60,621 bases of DNA from Burkholderiaceae bacterium (GCA_013360485.1 JABWBN010000002.1:1-60621), one strand, 5' to 3'; counted from the stretch's first letter, positions 17,565 to 28,508 are shown. Program-made: numbers and translations. The notes: generated by a model from the sequence alone, not told the origin.

Positions 17565-18716
17565 TCAGGCCAAGCGCCGTGGACTGTCTGAAGACACGGC
17601 CGCGATCGGCGCCGACATCCGATGTGCCAGCCGAACACGCAACTCGCGCAGGCGTTGGTGCAGCGCCCTTTGGCCGCGGCGATGACGAGCCAGCGCCTGT
17701 CGCGCGCGGGTGCTTGTGTCGGGGAGAAACGTCTCGCCGATCGCGCGCTCGACGCTCGAGAGTCGGGCCAGAACATGCGCCTGCTCGTCGGCTTCCGGCG
17801 TCTGCGGCATCAGCGCCAGCGTGCGCCGCGCACTGAACCGCGCATCGGCCACGCGACCGAGCGATGCCAGGCACCACGCTCGATCGGCCTCGGCCGTGGC
17901 ACCGAGCTTGGTCGGGATGGCCGCGCCCTCGATCGCCTCGAACACCCTCAGGGCCTCATCGAATCGTTGGCCCACGGTGAGCAACTGCGCCTGCAGCAGC
18001 GGGATCAGCATGTGGAACGAACGGGTGCCGATGGCCAGGTCATAGCGCTGTACGGAATCGGCCTCGACCGACGCGAGATGCAGATCGCGCGGTGCGCAGC
18101 CGGGGTCGAACGCATCGGCCAACCGGATCTGCGCGGCGCGGAAGGCAGCCATGTTGTGCATGAGTGCACTGAGTGCGGCCTGATCGCCTTCGATCGATGC
18201 ATGGTGTCGGGAGCGGTCGTACCACGGGCGAGCCTCGGCATAGCGGCCGCAGTGGTGCAAGGCATCGGCCATGACCAGCGTGGCGCGAGCCAACGCCTGG
18301 TGGTCGTCTGGCGCGGCCAGGGACAACGCCTCTTCGAGCCGGTCGACCATCGACTCCAGCCGATCGTCGTTGAAGTCCATGACGGCCAACCACGCCGCGC
18401 AACTCGGTCGGGCTGGCGTCACGTGCAGCGCGACCGCCAGCGCGTGCGCGCGAGAGGTTCGGTCGCGTGCGTGGTCGTACTGCAAGTGGAAGTAATGCAG
18501 AACTCCCTCGGCCAGCATCAGCCAGCACGCCACTTCCGCATGCAGGCGGCTGCCGTAGTGCCGCCGTACATGATGGATGGCCTCCAGCGACAGCTCTGCG
18601 TGACCTTGACGACCGAGCTGCGATGCGGCGCGGCACATGTCGCGCGCCCAGGCGACATCGTCGGGACAGGCGCGCATGCGCCGATCGAGTTCGGCCAGCA
18701 GGCGCGACTGCCGCAT
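17565..18716 (-). CDS. Alpha-helical repeat (TPR-like) protein, unknown function
   Basis: A 383-aa soluble protein started at 18716 ([14 protein letters not shown]) with GAGGAAG just upstream. It has no signal peptide or membrane segment. It is almost entirely helical, with repeating pairs that look like degenerate tetratricopeptides: [64 protein letters not shown]. Many conserved His/Arg/Trp residues lie on helix surfaces. It is a stand-alone scaffold-type protein with no DNA-binding or kinase domain. It follows purC on the same strand by 29 bases and may share its transcript. Confidence 0.7.
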   Translation of the reverse strand: MRQSRLLAELDRRMRACPDDVAWARDMCRAASQLGRQGHAELSLEAIHHVRRHYGSRLHAEVACWLMLAEGVLHYFHLQYDHARDRTSRAHALAVALHVTPARPSCAAWLAVMDFNDDRLESMVDRLEEALSLAAPDDHQALARATLVMADALHHCGRYAEARPWYDRSRHHASIEGDQAALSALMHNMAAFRAAQIRLADAFDPGCAPRDLHLASVEADSVQRYDLAIGTRSFHMLIPLLQAQLLTVGQRFDEALRVFEAIEGAAIPTKLGATAEADRAWCLASLGRVADARFSARRTLALMPQTPEADEQAHVLARLSSVERAIGETFLPDTSTRARQALARHRRGQRALHQRLRELRVRLAHRMSAPIAAVSSDSPRRLA

Positions 18717-18745
18717 GTGACTTCCTCGACTGCCGCCTGTGCGGC

Positions 18746-19651
18746 TCAGGCGGTCAGCATCGCCAGGGCGGTGCGGTAGCGGTCCGCGGTGGCCCGCACG
18801 ACTTCTGTCGGCAACTCGGGGGCCGGCGCCTGTTTGTTCCAGGGCTGGCCATCGATGCGCACGCTCTCGAGCCAATCGCGCAGGTACTGCTTGTCGAAGC
18901 TGGGCGGATTGCCGCCTTCGGCGTAGGAGTCGGCCGGCCAGAACCGCGACGAGTCTGGGGTGAGGACCTCGTCCATCAGTGTCAGACGTCCCTTGGCGTC
19001 CAGGCCGAATTCGAACTTGGTGTCGGCGATGATGATGCCGCGCGTCAGCGCATAGGCGGCCGCTTCGGTGTAAAGGCGGATCGAGACCTCGCGCACCTGC
19101 TGTGCAAGGTCATCGCCGATCAGTGCGGTCATGCGATCGAACGAGATGTTTTCGTCGTGCTCGCCCATCTCCGCTTTCGTGGCCGGCGTGAAAATGGGTG
19201 TGGGCAGGCGGCTCGCGTTGCGCAGGCCCGCGGGCAGCGGCACCGCGCACACGCTGCCGCCGTCTTGGTACTCTTTCCAGCCCGAACCCGCGAGGTAGCC
19301 GCGCACTACGGCCTCGACGGGTAGCGGCCGCAGTCGCCGCACCAGCATGGCCCGGTCGCGCACCTGGGCCACCTCGTCGGGCGCGACCACGCTCTCGGGC
19401 ACGTCGCCCGTCAGGTGGTTGGGCACGATGTGGGCGAGCTTGCCGAACCAGAACAGCGCCATGCGCGTGAGCAGCGCGCCCTTGCCTGGGATGGGTTGCC
19501 CCATCACGACATCGAATGCCGAGATCCGGTCGGAGGCCACCATCAGGATGCGATCGTCGCCGACGGCATAGTTGTCGCGTACCTTGCCGCGGGCCAGCAG
19601 GGGCAGGGTGTGCAGGTGGGACTCGAACAGGGCGGGAACGGCGGAGCTCAT
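18746..19651 (-). CDS. purC: Phosphoribosylaminoimidazole-succinocarboxamide synthase (SAICAR synthase)
   Basis: ATP-dependent ligation of aspartate to CAIR in purine synthesis. The 301-aa protein is the longer eukaryote/Burkholderiales type (E. coli PurC is about 237). Motifs are [29 protein letters not shown], the [13 protein letters not shown] block, [10 protein letters not shown] and [15 protein letters not shown]. The start [13 protein letters not shown] at 19651 is preferred to a longer in-frame start with no homology. PurE and purK for the preceding step lie at 42.7 kb, so the pathway is scattered. Confidence 0.96.
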   Translation of the reverse strand: MSSAVPALFESHLHTLPLLARGKVRDNYAVGDDRILMVASDRISAFDVVMGQPIPGKGALLTRMALFWFGKLAHIVPNHLTGDVPESVVAPDEVAQVRDRAMLVRRLRPLPVEAVVRGYLAGSGWKEYQDGGSVCAVPLPAGLRNASRLPTPIFTPATKAEMGEHDENISFDRMTALIGDDLAQQVREVSIRLYTEAAAYALTRGIIIADTKFEFGLDAKGRLTLMDEVLTPDSSRFWPADSYAEGGNPPSFDKQYLRDWLESVRIDGQPWNKQAPAPELPTEVVRATADRYRTALAMLTA

Positions 19652-19720
19652 GGCAATCTCGGGTTGCAGCGGGCGTTGAAGGTGCGCCGCGTACAGCGAT
19701 TGTGCATGGTGCATGAACGA

Positions 19721-19744
19721 CGAACCCGCCGGACGGCGGGTTCG
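19721..19744 (-). terminator. 10-bp hairpin after fba
   Basis: Perfect inverted repeat CGAACCCGCC-ggac-GGCGGGTTCG 22 bases beyond the fba stop and before purC. On the minus strand the stem is followed by tcgttc, a weak T-containing tail, so it is a probable but not ideal intrinsic terminator separating fba from purC. Confidence 0.6.
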
Positions 19745-19766
19745 AATTGGGGGGACAGCGGGGGTA

Positions 19767-20831
19767 CTAGTTCACCACCTGCGCCAGCCCGCCCGTGGCA
19801 TAGCGCTGGGCCATGGCCGCCAGCGGCATGCCCTGGATGCGGCTGGCCTGGCCCTCGCATCCGAACTCGAGGTAGCGCTGGCGGCACACCGCCTTGGCCG
19901 CTTCGCGCGCCGGCTTCATCCATTCCCGCATATCGAACTTGTCCGGGTATTCAGCCATGAATTTGCGCACAGCGCCCGTCATCGCCAGGCGAATGTCGGT
20001 GTCGATGTTGATCTTGCGAACGCCGTGCTTGATGGCTTCCTGGATCTCCTCGATCGGTACGCCGTAGGTTTGCTTCATCGTGCCGCCGTACTGGTTGATG
20101 ACGGCCAGCAGTTCCTGCGGCACCGATGACGACCCGTGCATCACCAGGTGCGTATTCGGGATGCGGCGATGGATCTCCTTGACGCGGCTGATTGCCAGGA
20201 TGTCGCCGGTGGGCTTGCGGGTGAACTTGTAGGCGCCATGGCTGGTTCCGATGGCGATGGCCAGCGCATCGAGCTGCGTGGCCTGCACGAACTTGGCCGC
20301 CTCTTCCGGGTCGGTGAGCAGCGCGCTGTGGTCGAGCTTGCCGACGGCGCCGATGCCATCTTCCTCGCCGGCTTCACCGGTCTCCAGGCTACCCAGGCAG
20401 CCCAACTCGCCTTCGACCGTGACGCCAACCTGGTGGGCCATCGCCACCACCTGCCGAGTGACATCGACGTTGTAGGCGAAATCGGCGGGCGTCTTGCCGT
20501 CCTCGCGCAGTGAGCCGTCCATCATCACCGAACCGAAACCCAGGTCGATGGCGCCCTTGCACACCGCTGGCGATGTGCCATGGTCCTGGTGCATCACCAG
20601 GGGGATCTGGGGATAGGCCTCACAGGCCGCCTGGATCAGGTGCTTGATGAACGACTCGCCGGCGTACTTGCGTGCACCGGCGCTGGCTTGCAGGATCACC
20701 GGTGCATCGACCTCGGCTGCAGCAGCCATGACGGCCTGCACCTGTTCGAGGTTGTTGACGTTGAAGGCCGGGATGCCGTAGCCGTTTTCGGCGGCATGGT
20801 CCAGCAGCTGGCGCATCGAGACAAGTGGCAT
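19767..20831 (-). CDS. fba: Class II fructose-bisphosphate aldolase
   Basis: Zinc-dependent aldolase interconverting fructose-1,6-bisphosphate with dihydroxyacetone phosphate and glyceraldehyde-3-phosphate. The 354 aa fit the class IIB (CbbA-like) family. Metal and catalytic residues are in [33 protein letters not shown], and [14 protein letters not shown]; the [16 protein letters not shown] block binds phosphate. The start at 20831 ([17 protein letters not shown]) has AGGA upstream. The frame remains open far upstream, but without family similarity. Confidence 0.97.
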   Translation of the reverse strand: MPLVSMRQLLDHAAENGYGIPAFNVNNLEQVQAVMAAAAEVDAPVILQASAGARKYAGESFIKHLIQAACEAYPQIPLVMHQDHGTSPAVCKGAIDLGFGSVMMDGSLREDGKTPADFAYNVDVTRQVVAMAHQVGVTVEGELGCLGSLETGEAGEEDGIGAVGKLDHSALLTDPEEAAKFVQATQLDALAIAIGTSHGAYKFTRKPTGDILAISRVKEIHRRIPNTHLVMHGSSSVPQELLAVINQYGGTMKQTYGVPIEEIQEAIKHGVRKINIDTDIRLAMTGAVRKFMAEYPDKFDMREWMKPAREAAKAVCRQRYLEFGCEGQASRIQGMPLAAMAQRYATGGLAQVVN

Positions 20832-21132
20832 GGCGGATCCTGGGAGTGAACGGGGAGATGTGCACGCCAGGGCCGCGGGGCTGTGGCAGCAACCGTCGGT
20901 GTGCCGCCGCGGTGAAACGGCCCTGTAACCGGGCCCCGATTGTACCGTTCGGGCCTGCGTTCGCACCAAGCTGCGGTGCCGGTCTGAGCCGCAGTCGCCG
21001 CGCCCGCGCGCCCGCCGACCCGATCCGAATTGGGGGCCGAACCCGCCTCTTATTCCGCTAAAGATCTGCCAGCGTCGCGCGCACACTGGCCCCGTAAAGC
21101 TGGGCTCATTGCCTGGCGTGAGGAACCTCCCG
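20832..21132. other. 301-base divergent intergenic region fba / HATPase regulator
   Basis: Gene-free stretch between leftward fba and the rightward regulator. It contains a TACAAT box for fba at 20939-20944. On the plus strand, A+T-rich words (cttattccgctaaagatc at about 21051-21068) could hold a promoter for the regulator, but I cannot fix one. No strong hairpin or repeat is seen. Confidence 0.5.
20939..20944 (-). promoter_or_regulatory. -10 box of fba (TACAAT)
   Basis: TACAAT on the minus strand about 107 bases before the fba ATG. A TTGGTG hexamer lies 19 bases further upstream, a long spacer for sigma-70. The leader would be about 100 nt. Confidence 0.35.
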
Positions 21133-22209
21133 ATGGCACGCATCGCCCTGACTGACATCACCCCTTGGATCACCGAAGCCGTCCTGGCCCATCCGCAGGA
21201 CTTGCCGGCATACCTGTGCCATCGGCTCGGTGTGAGCAAGTCGTGCGCGCGCAACCAGCTGAACCGGCTGGTCGACGCCCAGTGGCTGCAGCGCGACGGC
21301 GTGACGCGGCGCGCGACCTATCGTCCGGGCGCCCTGCGGCAGGTGGTGAGGCGCTACGCGCTCGCTGGGCTGCAGGAGGACCTGCCCTGGTCCCATGACT
21401 TCGCCGGGCGCTTCGAACTGCGGCCCAATGTGGCACGCATCGCACAGCATGTGTTCACCGAGTTGCTGAACAACGCCATCGACCACAGCGCGGGCACCTG
21501 GGTCACGGTGTCGATGCGGCAGACACCGACCCAATTGCAGATGCTGGTCTCCGACGACGGCCGGGGCGTCTTCGACGCGGTGGCCGAGCGCTTCCAGATC
21601 ACCGACCCCACGGTTGCCATGCTCGAACTGGCCAAGGGCAAGCTCACCAGCCAGCCTGACCGCCATACTGGGCGAGGTCTGTTCTTCAGCGCCAAGCTTG
21701 CCGACATCTTCGACCTGCATGCCAACGAGTCGGCCTACCAGCAGTGCGAATGGCAGCGTGACCAGTGGGTGCAGCGCAGCCGGCCGGCCTGCCGCCAGGG
21801 CACCTCGGTGTACGTGGGCATCTGCGTCGATACCGAACGCTCGCTCGACGATGTGTTGCGCCGCTACAGCGTCGACGGCATGGGCTATGGTTTCGACCGC
21901 ACGGTGGTGCCGCTGAAGCTCATGACGCATGCACAAAACGGGCTGGAGTCGCGTGCTCAGGCGCGTCGAGTGACAGCTAGGCTTCAAGAATTCCGGCGCG
22001 TCGAGCTCGACTTCGAAGGGCTGCCCGACGTCGGACACGGCTTCGCCGACGAGTTGTTCCGCGTGTACGGTCATCAGCATCCGGGCATCGAGCTCGTGCC
22101 GACGAACATGGCGCCTCGGGTGGCGGCCATCGTGCGCAGCATCGTGCCTGCGGTCGGCGCCGCGGGGTCAGTCCGCGCACTCGCGATGCCGCTGTCGCAG
22201 CCGGCCTGA
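21133..22209 (+). CDS. Winged-helix / GHKL-ATPase / DUF4325-like regulatory protein
   Basis: A 358-aa soluble protein started at 21133 ([12 protein letters not shown]), with GAGGAA upstream. Residues about 10-70 look like a winged helix ([35 protein letters not shown]). Residues about 100-215 are a histidine-kinase-type ATPase with N box [15 protein letters not shown]1 DDGRGVFD and G2 [14 protein letters not shown], but no DHp helix or phospho-His upstream. The C-terminal about 75 residues ([24 protein letters not shown]) match a STAS-like DUF4325 fold. It may be an ATP-dependent switch or anti-sigma-type partner. The target is unknown and there is no adjacent partner gene. Confidence 0.75.
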   Translation: MARIALTDITPWITEAVLAHPQDLPAYLCHRLGVSKSCARNQLNRLVDAQWLQRDGVTRRATYRPGALRQVVRRYALAGLQEDLPWSHDFAGRFELRPNVARIAQHVFTELLNNAIDHSAGTWVTVSMRQTPTQLQMLVSDDGRGVFDAVAERFQITDPTVAMLELAKGKLTSQPDRHTGRGLFFSAKLADIFDLHANESAYQQCEWQRDQWVQRSRPACRQGTSVYVGICVDTERSLDDVLRRYSVDGMGYGFDRTVVPLKLMTHAQNGLESRAQARRVTARLQEFRRVELDFEGLPDVGHGFADELFRVYGHQHPGIELVPTNMAPRVAAIVRSIVPAVGAAGSVRALAMPLSQPA

Positions 22210-22287
22210 TTCACGCGCTGCGCTGCCCGGGTGCGGCGCTCGGTCGCAGGCGGAGTCACAGCCGCGACGACGCTGCCGTTCCGGCCA

Positions 22288-23718
22288 TCAGGCCACGCGG
22301 CACACCTTCAGCATGTTGGTTCCGCCGGGATATCCCATGGGCTCGCCGCAGGTGATGGCGTAGGTATCGCCGGGCTTGAGCACGCCGCGCTCGACGAGCA
22401 CCCGTTCGGCATCGGCCAGGGCCTGGTCGCGATCCGTGTGCGGCTTCATCAGGATGGGCCGCACGTTGCGATACAGCGCCATGCGCCGCTCGGAACCGGC
22501 CTGCGCCGTGAGGCCGAAGATGGGCACATGGATGTTGTGCCGGCTCATCCACAGGGCGGTCGAGCCGCTCTCGGTGAGCGCAATGATCGCGCGGCAGCCC
22601 AGGTGGTGGGCTGTGAACAGCGCTCCCATCGCGATGCTCTGGTCGATGCGGCCGAAGTGCTTGTTGGTGAAGTCGGCATCGAGGCGGACTTCCTCCGCTC
22701 GCTCGGCCTCCAGCGCGATGAGCGCCATGTGTTCGACGGTCTCGACCGGGTACTTGCCCGCCGCCGTTTCGGCGCTGAGCATCACCGCGTCTGTGCCGTC
22801 GAGCACGGCGTTGGCCACGTCGCTGACCTCGGCGCGCGTGGGCACCGGGTTGACGATCATGCTCTCCATCATCTGCGTGGCGGTGATGGCCACCTTGTCC
22901 ATGGCGCGCGCCATGCGGATCATGCGCTTTTGCAGTGCCGGCACCGCCGCGTTGCCTACTTCGACAGCCAGGTCGCCACGCGCTACCATGATGCCGTCGC
23001 TCGCCTTGAGTATGGCCTCGAGCTGCGGGATGGCTTCGCTGCGCTCGATCTTGGCGATCATCGAGGGCTTGTGGCGCCAGGGCTCGCCTGCCACGTTGGC
23101 CAATTGGCGGGCCATTTCCATGTCGGTGGCACTCTTGGGAAAGCTCACCGCGACGTAATCGGCCTGGAAGGCCATCGCCGTGCGTATGTCTTCCATGTCC
23201 TTGGCGGTGAGCGCGGGCGCCGTGAGGCCGCCACCCTGCTTGTTGATGCCTTTGTTGTTGGACAGCTCGCCGCCGATCTTCACAGCGGTGTGCACTTGCT
23301 CGCCCCGAACTGCGGTGACGGTGAGCACCAGCAGACCGTCGTTGAGCAGCAGCGTATCGCCCGGGCGGACGTCGCGCGGGAGCTCCTTGTAGTCCAGGCC
23401 CACGATGTCGACGGTTCCCGGCTCGGTGCGCGAGGCATCGAGGATGAACGGCGCGCCGGCCACCAGCATGATGCGACCGCCCTCGAACTTGCCCACGCGA
23501 ATCTTCGGACCCTGCAGGTCGGCCATCAACGCGATCGGCTTGCCCACGCGCTGCGCGCATTCGCGAACCATCGCCGCGCGGTCGATGTGGTCCTGCGCGC
23601 TGCCGTGGCTGAAGTTCAGCCGCACGACGTCGACCCCAGCGCGCAGCAACTGTTCGAGCACCAGCGGATCGCTCGATGCCGGGCCTAGAGTGGCGACGAT
23701 CTTGGTGGCACGGGTCAT
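22288..23718 (-). CDS. pyk: Pyruvate kinase
   Basis: Final glycolytic step, phosphoenolpyruvate plus ADP to pyruvate plus ATP. The 476 aa cover the N-terminal helix, the A domain (ATLGPASSDPLVLEQLLRAGVDVVRLNFSHG), the B lid (about 70-170), the Mg/K site block SMIAKIERSEAIPQLEAI, MVARGDLAVEVG, and the signature ATQMMESMIVNPVPTRAEVSDVANAVLDGTDAVMLS family region. The C-terminal effector domain ends YPGGTNMLKVCRVA. A weak AAGAGAG lies upstream of the ATG, with a GATAAT box at 23757-23762. Confidence 0.97.
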   Translation of the reverse strand: MTRATKIVATLGPASSDPLVLEQLLRAGVDVVRLNFSHGSAQDHIDRAAMVRECAQRVGKPIALMADLQGPKIRVGKFEGGRIMLVAGAPFILDASRTEPGTVDIVGLDYKELPRDVRPGDTLLLNDGLLVLTVTAVRGEQVHTAVKIGGELSNNKGINKQGGGLTAPALTAKDMEDIRTAMAFQADYVAVSFPKSATDMEMARQLANVAGEPWRHKPSMIAKIERSEAIPQLEAILKASDGIMVARGDLAVEVGNAAVPALQKRMIRMARAMDKVAITATQMMESMIVNPVPTRAEVSDVANAVLDGTDAVMLSAETAAGKYPVETVEHMALIALEAERAEEVRLDADFTNKHFGRIDQSIAMGALFTAHHLGCRAIIALTESGSTALWMSRHNIHVPIFGLTAQAGSERRMALYRNVRPILMKPHTDRDQALADAERVLVERGVLKPGDTYAITCGEPMGYPGGTNMLKVCRVA

Positions 23719-23756
23719 GGGCGGGCAACTCTCTTGGCGATAGGGCGCAGCCGCGC

Positions 23757-23762
23757 ATTATC
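23757..23762 (-). promoter_or_regulatory. Possible -10 box of pyk (GATAAT)
   Basis: GATAAT on the minus strand about 38 bases before the pyk ATG, in the 65-base gap after maeB. It suggests that pyk can be transcribed independently of maeB. The -35 is not convincing. Confidence 0.3.
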
Positions 23763-23783
23763 GGCGTGGGCCGCACGCGCTGG

Positions 23784-26126
23784 TTACGAGCCGGTTCCAG
23801 CCGCTGCGGCGTTGTCTTCGCGCATCGCCGCGGCATCGGCCACCGCCAAAGCCGTCATGTTGACCACCCGGCGCATGGTCGCCGAAGGCGTGAGCACATG
23901 CGCCGGCGCGGCCGCACCCAGCAGCATCGGTCCGATGGTCACGCCGTGGCCGCCGGTCACCTTCAGCACATTGAACAGGATGTTCGCCGCGTCGAGGTTG
24001 GGCAGCACCAGCAGGTTGGCCGAACCGCGCAGCGTGCCCTCGGCAAGGAAGCCCTCGCGGACGGTCTCCGACAAGGCTGCGTCACCTTGCAGTTCGCCGT
24101 CGCACTCGATGTGCGGTGCTCGGGCACGGAATAGATCTCGTGCCGCACGCATGCGCCGCGCCGAGGCGCGCTTGGACGAGCCGTAGATCGAGTGCGACAG
24201 GAACGCCACCTTGGCCGGCATGCCGAATCGCTGCACCTCGCTGGCGGCCATCACGGCGATCTCTGCGAGTTCCTCGGCAGACGGCTCCTCGTTGACGAAC
24301 GTGTCGGTGATGAACAAGGTGTGCTGCTCGAGCATCAGCGCGTTCATGGCCGCCATGGTGTGGGCGCCCGGCCGAGGGCCAATCACATCGCGTATATGCT
24401 CGAGGTGGGCGTCGTAGCGACCGACCAGCCCGCACAGCATGGCATCGGCCTCGCCGCGGCGCACCATCAGCGCCGCGATGAGGGTGTTCGAGCGCCGCAC
24501 GGCGGCCTTGGCCGTCTCGGGGCTCACGCCGTCGCGCCCCATCAGGCGGTGGTAGAGCTCCCAGTAGTCCCGAAAGCGCGGGTCGTCCTCGGGGTCGCAC
24601 AGCTCGAAGTCGGTGCCGGCACGCAGCCGCAGGCCCGCTCGCTCGATGCGCATGGCGATCACCGACGGGCGGCCGACCAAGATAGGCTTGGCCAGGCCTT
24701 CGTCGAGCACCACCTGCACCGCTCGCAGCACGCGTTCGTCCTCACCTTCGGCGTAGACCACGCGGGCCGGGCGCGCCCGCGCGGCGGCGAACACCGGCCG
24801 CATGACCATGCCGGTCTGGTAGACGAAGCGCGTGAGTTGCTGCCGGTAGGCCGCCAGGTCGGTGATCGGTCGGGTGGCGACGCCGGATTCGGCCGCCGCG
24901 CGCGCCACTGCTGGTGCGATGCGCAGGATCAGCCGCGCATCGAACGGCTTGGGGATGATGTACTCGGGGCCGAATTTCAAGTCCTGGCCGGCATAGGCCG
25001 CGGCCACTTCGTCGCTGGTTTCGGCCTTGGCCAGTGCGGCGATCTCGCGCACGCAGGCCAGCTTCATCTCCTCGTTGATGCGCGTGGCGCCGCAATCGAG
25101 CGCGCCGCGGAAGATGTAGGGAAAGCACAGGACGTTGTTGACCTGGTTGGCGTAGTCCGAGCGTCCGGTGGCCACGATGCAGTCCGGGCGCGCCGCGCGT
25201 GCCAGCTCGGGTCGGATCTCGGGCTCCGGGTTGGCCAGCGCCAGGATCACCGGCCGATCGGCCATCGTGAGCACCATCTCGGGCGTCAGCACGCCTGCAG
25301 CCGAGCAGCCCAGGAAGACGTCGGCACCGTTGACGGCATCGGCCAGCGTGCGCCACAGCGTGCGTTGGCAGTAGCGGCGCTTGGATTCGTCGAGCCGGCC
25401 CGCGCGCGCATCGTCGCGCTCATCGTGGATCACGCCCCGGCTGTCGACCGCATAGACGTTTTCGCGCCGCACGCCCAGGCTGACCATCAGGTCCAGGCAG
25501 GCGATGGCAGCGGCGCCCGCACCGGAGGCCACGACGCGCACCGCGTCGATGCGCTTGCCCACCAGTTCCAGCGCATTGAGCAGTGCCGCCGACGAGATGA
25601 TGGCCGTGCCGTGCTGGTCGTCGTGGAAGACCGGTATGTTCAGTCGCTCGCGCAGCTTGCGCTCGACGGTGAAGCACTCGGGCGCCTTGATGTCCTCGAG
25701 GTTGATGCCACCCAGCGTGGGTTCGAGCGCCGCAATGATCTCGACCAGGCGGTCCGGGTCCTTTTCGGCCAGCTCGATGTCGAACACGTCGATGCCGGCG
25801 ATCTTCTTGAACAGGCAGCCCTTGCCTTCCATCACCGGCTTGCCGGCCAGCGGGCCGATGTCGCCCAGGCCCAGCACCGCTGTGCCATTGGTGACCACGC
25901 CCACCAGGTTGCCGCGAGAGGTGTAGTCCGCCGCCAGCGAGGGATCGTCCTCGATGGCCAGGCACGCATAGGCCACACCCGGCGAATAGGCCAGCGACAG
26001 GTCCCGCTGGTTCGACAGCGGCTTGGTGGGCGTGACCGCGATCTTGCCGCGTGTGGGCGTGCGGTGGTATTCCAGCGCCGCCTCGCGCAGGGCGCGCTCG
26101 GCGTCGGACAGCGGGCGTGAAGTCAC
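23784..26126 (-). CDS. maeB: NADP-dependent malic enzyme with C-terminal phosphotransacetylase-like domain
   Basis: Oxidative decarboxylation of malate to pyruvate with NADP. It is a 780-aa MaeB-type fusion. The malic enzyme N-domain (about 25-160) includes [17 protein letters not shown] and the [20 protein letters not shown] metal site. The NAD(P) domain (about 165-410) has [17 protein letters not shown]. The PTA-like domain (about 430-775) has [16 protein letters not shown]; it is regulatory in E. coli MaeB. The GTG start at 26126 is chosen because GGAGGAG lies seven bases upstream. It precedes pyk on the same strand. Confidence 0.95.
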   Translation of the reverse strand: MTSRPLSDAERALREAALEYHRTPTRGKIAVTPTKPLSNQRDLSLAYSPGVAYACLAIEDDPSLAADYTSRGNLVGVVTNGTAVLGLGDIGPLAGKPVMEGKGCLFKKIAGIDVFDIELAEKDPDRLVEIIAALEPTLGGINLEDIKAPECFTVERKLRERLNIPVFHDDQHGTAIISSAALLNALELVGKRIDAVRVVASGAGAAAIACLDLMVSLGVRRENVYAVDSRGVIHDERDDARAGRLDESKRRYCQRTLWRTLADAVNGADVFLGCSAAGVLTPEMVLTMADRPVILALANPEPEIRPELARAARPDCIVATGRSDYANQVNNVLCFPYIFRGALDCGATRINEEMKLACVREIAALAKAETSDEVAAAYAGQDLKFGPEYIIPKPFDARLILRIAPAVARAAAESGVATRPITDLAAYRQQLTRFVYQTGMVMRPVFAAARARPARVVYAEGEDERVLRAVQVVLDEGLAKPILVGRPSVIAMRIERAGLRLRAGTDFELCDPEDDPRFRDYWELYHRLMGRDGVSPETAKAAVRRSNTLIAALMVRRGEADAMLCGLVGRYDAHLEHIRDVIGPRPGAHTMAAMNALMLEQHTLFITDTFVNEEPSAEELAEIAVMAASEVQRFGMPAKVAFLSHSIYGSSKRASARRMRAARDLFRARAPHIECDGELQGDAALSETVREGFLAEGTLRGSANLLVLPNLDAANILFNVLKVTGGHGVTIGPMLLGAAAPAHVLTPSATMRRVVNMTALAVADAAAMREDNAAAAGTGS

Positions 26127-26236
26127 GGGGCGTCTCCTCCTCGTCGTTCGGGGTACGCCGAGGTTACGCCGAAATCGCAACCGCACCGCGCTGGGCGCGA
26201 TTCAGATCCTTCCGCGGGCTCACGCCCCGGGGGCGT

Positions 26237-27436
26237 TCAGGCGCCCTGTGCTGCGCGCTGCTGAAGGATCTCGAACGCGGGCAGCGTCTTGCCCTCGAGT
26301 ACCTCGAGGAACGCACCGCCGCCGGTGGAGATGTAGCCTACGTTCTGCTCGATGCCGTACTTGGCGATGGCGGCGAGCGTGTCGCCGCCACCGGCAATGC
26401 TGAAGGCCGGACTGGCCGCGATCGCGCGGGCCAGCGTCTCGGTGCCATGGGCAAAGGCGTCGAACTCGAACACGCCCACCGGCCCGTTCCAGACGATGGT
26501 GCCGGCGGCCTGGAGCTGGTGCGCCAGTCGCTGCGCCGTCTGCGGGCCGATGTCGAGGATCAGGTCGTCTTCTGCGACCTCGCTGGCGGCCTTGATCGTG
26601 GCCGGGGCATCGGCGGCAAAGGCCTTGGCCACCACCACGTCGGTGGGGATGGGGACCTCGGCACCGCGCGCCTTCATTGCCGCCATCACGGCTTGCGCCT
26701 GCGGCACCAGATCGGGCTCGGCCAGGCTCTTGCCGATGGGCAGGCCGGCGGCCAGCATGAAGGTGTTGGCGATGCCGCCGCCCACGATCAGCCCATCGAC
26801 CTTCGCCGCCAGGCTCTCGAGGATGGTGAGCTTGGTGCTCACCTTGGAGCCGGCGACGATGGCCACCAGCGGGCGCGCGGGCTGCGCCAGCGCCCGTCCG
26901 ATGGCGTCGATTTCCGCGGCCAGCAGCGGGCCTGCGCAGGCCACCGGCGCGTAACGCGCCATGCCGTGCGTGGTGGCCTCGGCGCGGTGGGCGGTGCCGA
27001 ACGCGTCGTTGACGTAGATGTCGCACAACGCAGCCATGCGGCGCGACAGGTCCTCCGCGTTCTTCTTCTCGCCCTTGTTCACGCGGCAGTTCTCGAGCAA
27101 CACCACGGCGCCCGGCTCGACCTGCACGCCATCGACCCAGTTGGCGACCAGCGGCACGTCCTGCCCCAGGAGCTCGGCCAGGCGCTGTGCCACCGGTGCC
27201 AGGCTGTCCTCAGGTTTGAACTCGCCCTCCGTCGGCCGCCCCAGGTGCGAGGTGACCATGACCGCGGCGCCGGCCTGCAGCGCACGGCGGATGCACGGCA
27301 CCGAGGCCCGGATGCGGGTGTCGTCGGTGATGCGGCCGCTGTCGTCCTGCGGGACGTTCAGGTCGGCGCGGATGAACACGCGGCGCCCGGCGATGCGGCC
27401 CTGGGCGATGAGGTCGTCGAATCGAAGGATGTCCAT
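26237..27436 (-). CDS. pgk: Phosphoglycerate kinase
   Basis: Glycolytic/Calvin-cycle kinase interconverting 1,3-bisphosphoglycerate and 3-phosphoglycerate. The 399 aa begin [30 protein letters not shown] and include the [12 protein letters not shown] substrate site, [13 protein letters not shown], and nucleotide-site blocks [18 protein letters not shown] and [10 protein letters not shown]. The upstream frame is open into azlD but lacks homology. A TAAAAAT box sits six bases before the ATG and no Shine-Dalgarno is present, so the mRNA may be leaderless. Fba, pgk and pyk lie within 8 kb. Confidence 0.97.
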   Translation of the reverse strand: MDILRFDDLIAQGRIAGRRVFIRADLNVPQDDSGRITDDTRIRASVPCIRRALQAGAAVMVTSHLGRPTEGEFKPEDSLAPVAQRLAELLGQDVPLVANWVDGVQVEPGAVVLLENCRVNKGEKKNAEDLSRRMAALCDIYVNDAFGTAHRAEATTHGMARYAPVACAGPLLAAEIDAIGRALAQPARPLVAIVAGSKVSTKLTILESLAAKVDGLIVGGGIANTFMLAAGLPIGKSLAEPDLVPQAQAVMAAMKARGAEVPIPTDVVVAKAFAADAPATIKAASEVAEDDLILDIGPQTAQRLAHQLQAAGTIVWNGPVGVFEFDAFAHGTETLARAIAASPAFSIAGGGDTLAAIAKYGIEQNVGYISTGGGAFLEVLEGKTLPAFEILQQRAAQGA

Positions 27437-27442
27437 GGCGGC

Positions 27443-27449
27443 ATTTTTA
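27443..27449 (-). promoter_or_regulatory. -10-like TAAAAAT six bases before the pgk ATG
   Basis: On the minus strand TAAAAAT is followed by gccgcc and then ATG. It is one base longer than a TANNNT hexamer, but keeps the six-base spacing to the start codon seen for three other genes here. It lies in the 17-base gap after azlD. Confidence 0.35.
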
Positions 27450-27453
27450 CAGA

Positions 27454-27783
27454 TCACCACCCCAGGCCCTGGCGCAGCACCAGCATCGTGGCGGTTCCGG
27501 TCACGATTGTGCCCAGCATGTCGCGGCGCCAGGCGAACCAGGCCACCGCGGCGGCCGTGCCGAACAGCCGCGGGTCGCGCCAGGTGCGCACCAGTTCGCC
27601 GTGCGCCATGATGATGTCCGGTGTGACCACGGCCGCCAGCGCACCCACCGGCGCGTAGCGCAGGCCTTCGCGCAGCCAACCCGGTATGGGCAGGTCGCGA
27701 TCGGGAAGGATGAAGAACCCACGCGTGAGCAGGGTGATCAGTGCCAGGCCCACGATCGCCAGGATGGCTTGGGCGGTGGTCAT
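27454..27783 (-). CDS. azlD: AzlD-family branched-chain amino acid exporter subunit
   Basis: Small hydrophobic partner of AzlC, 109 aa with three to four membrane helices. The family block [41 protein letters not shown] is well conserved. With AzlC (BrnF/BrnE-like) it forms an inner-membrane exporter for branched-chain or related amino acids. The exact substrate here is unknown. Its ATG overlaps the azlC stop (ATGA), implying translational coupling and a 1:1 complex. Confidence 0.9.
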   Translation of the reverse strand: MTTAQAILAIVGLALITLLTRGFFILPDRDLPIPGWLREGLRYAPVGALAAVVTPDIIMAHGELVRTWRDPRLFGTAAAVAWFAWRRDMLGTIVTGTATMLVLRQGLGW

Positions 27784-28508
27784 CGTTCCAACCCGAGGCC
27801 ACGCCGCAGCGGGCGGCTGTGATCAATGACCAGGCCCATGGCCACCGCCGCGGCGATGGCCACCAGGATGTTCATCTTCAGTGGCAGCGCGTATGCGGCG
27901 ACAGCGGCGGCCACGGCCAAGGCTGCGGGAATCCAGGTGGCCCTGTCGGTGAGCAGGGTGCAGGTCATGCCCAGCAGGGCCATCGTCCCGGCGAAGCCCA
28001 GGCCCCAATGCGCAGGAATGCGGTCACCCAGGAAGATGCCGGCGAGCGAGCTCGCATGCCAGGCGACCGCGTTGACGATCGCGCCACCCCAGAAGTAGGG
28101 CAGCTGTCCGGGGCCCGGCTGCGCCTGCGGGAACCGGCGCATGAACAGCACGTAGTTGAGATCAGCCGTGAAGAACGACAGCAACGCGCGCTGGCGCCGC
28201 GGCAGGTGCGCGAAATAGGGGCGCCATTGGGCGCTGAAAATCACGAAACGCAGGTTGACGCAGATCGCGGTGGCCCACACCACCCACAACGGCGCTCCGC
28301 TGGCGATCAGCGCCACTGTGGCCAGTTGGGCCGAGCCCGCGAACACCAGCAGCGACATCATCAGCGCCAGCGGCAGTCCGATGCCGCTGTTGATCATCGC
28401 CACCCCGGTGACCAGCCCCCAGGCTGCGATGCCCAGGGCGATGCCGATCATCTCGCGCGCGCCGCGCCGGAACTCGGGATGGCGCCAATGCGCGTCTGAA
28501 ACAGGCAT
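27780..28508 (-). CDS. azlC: AzlC-family branched-chain amino acid exporter subunit
   Basis: Large subunit of the AzlCD/BrnFE-type exporter: 242 aa from 28508 ([19 protein letters not shown]) with about seven membrane segments. Family hallmarks include [37 protein letters not shown] and [14 protein letters not shown]. The frame continues upstream without homology. It is followed by azlD with a four-base overlap. No adjacent Lrp-type regulator is seen. Confidence 0.92.
   Translation of the reverse strand: MPVSDAHWRHPEFRRGAREMIGIALGIAAWGLVTGVAMINSGIGLPLALMMSLLVFAGSAQLATVALIASGAPLWVVWATAICVNLRFVIFSAQWRPYFAHLPRRQRALLSFFTADLNYVLFMRRFPQAQPGPGQLPYFWGGAIVNAVAWHASSLAGIFLGDRIPAHWGLGFAGTMALLGMTCTLLTDRATWIPAALAVAAAVAAYALPLKMNILVAIAAAVAMGLVIDHSRPLRRGLGLER

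Noticed and set aside
24192-26120. Very long plus-strand open frame (642 codons) opposite maeB; similar ones lie opposite secD (39436-41301), miaB (5594-6988) and prfA/hemA
   Set aside because: These are antisense shadows typical of G+C-rich coding DNA. The opposite strand encodes proteins with full family motifs, and the shadow translations are rich in His/Gln/Arg with no domain.
26127-26186. Longer start for the malic enzyme, 20 codons upstream of the GTG
   Set aside because: The extension is Arg-rich without homology, and it would place the strong GGAGGAG ribosome-binding site inside the coding region.
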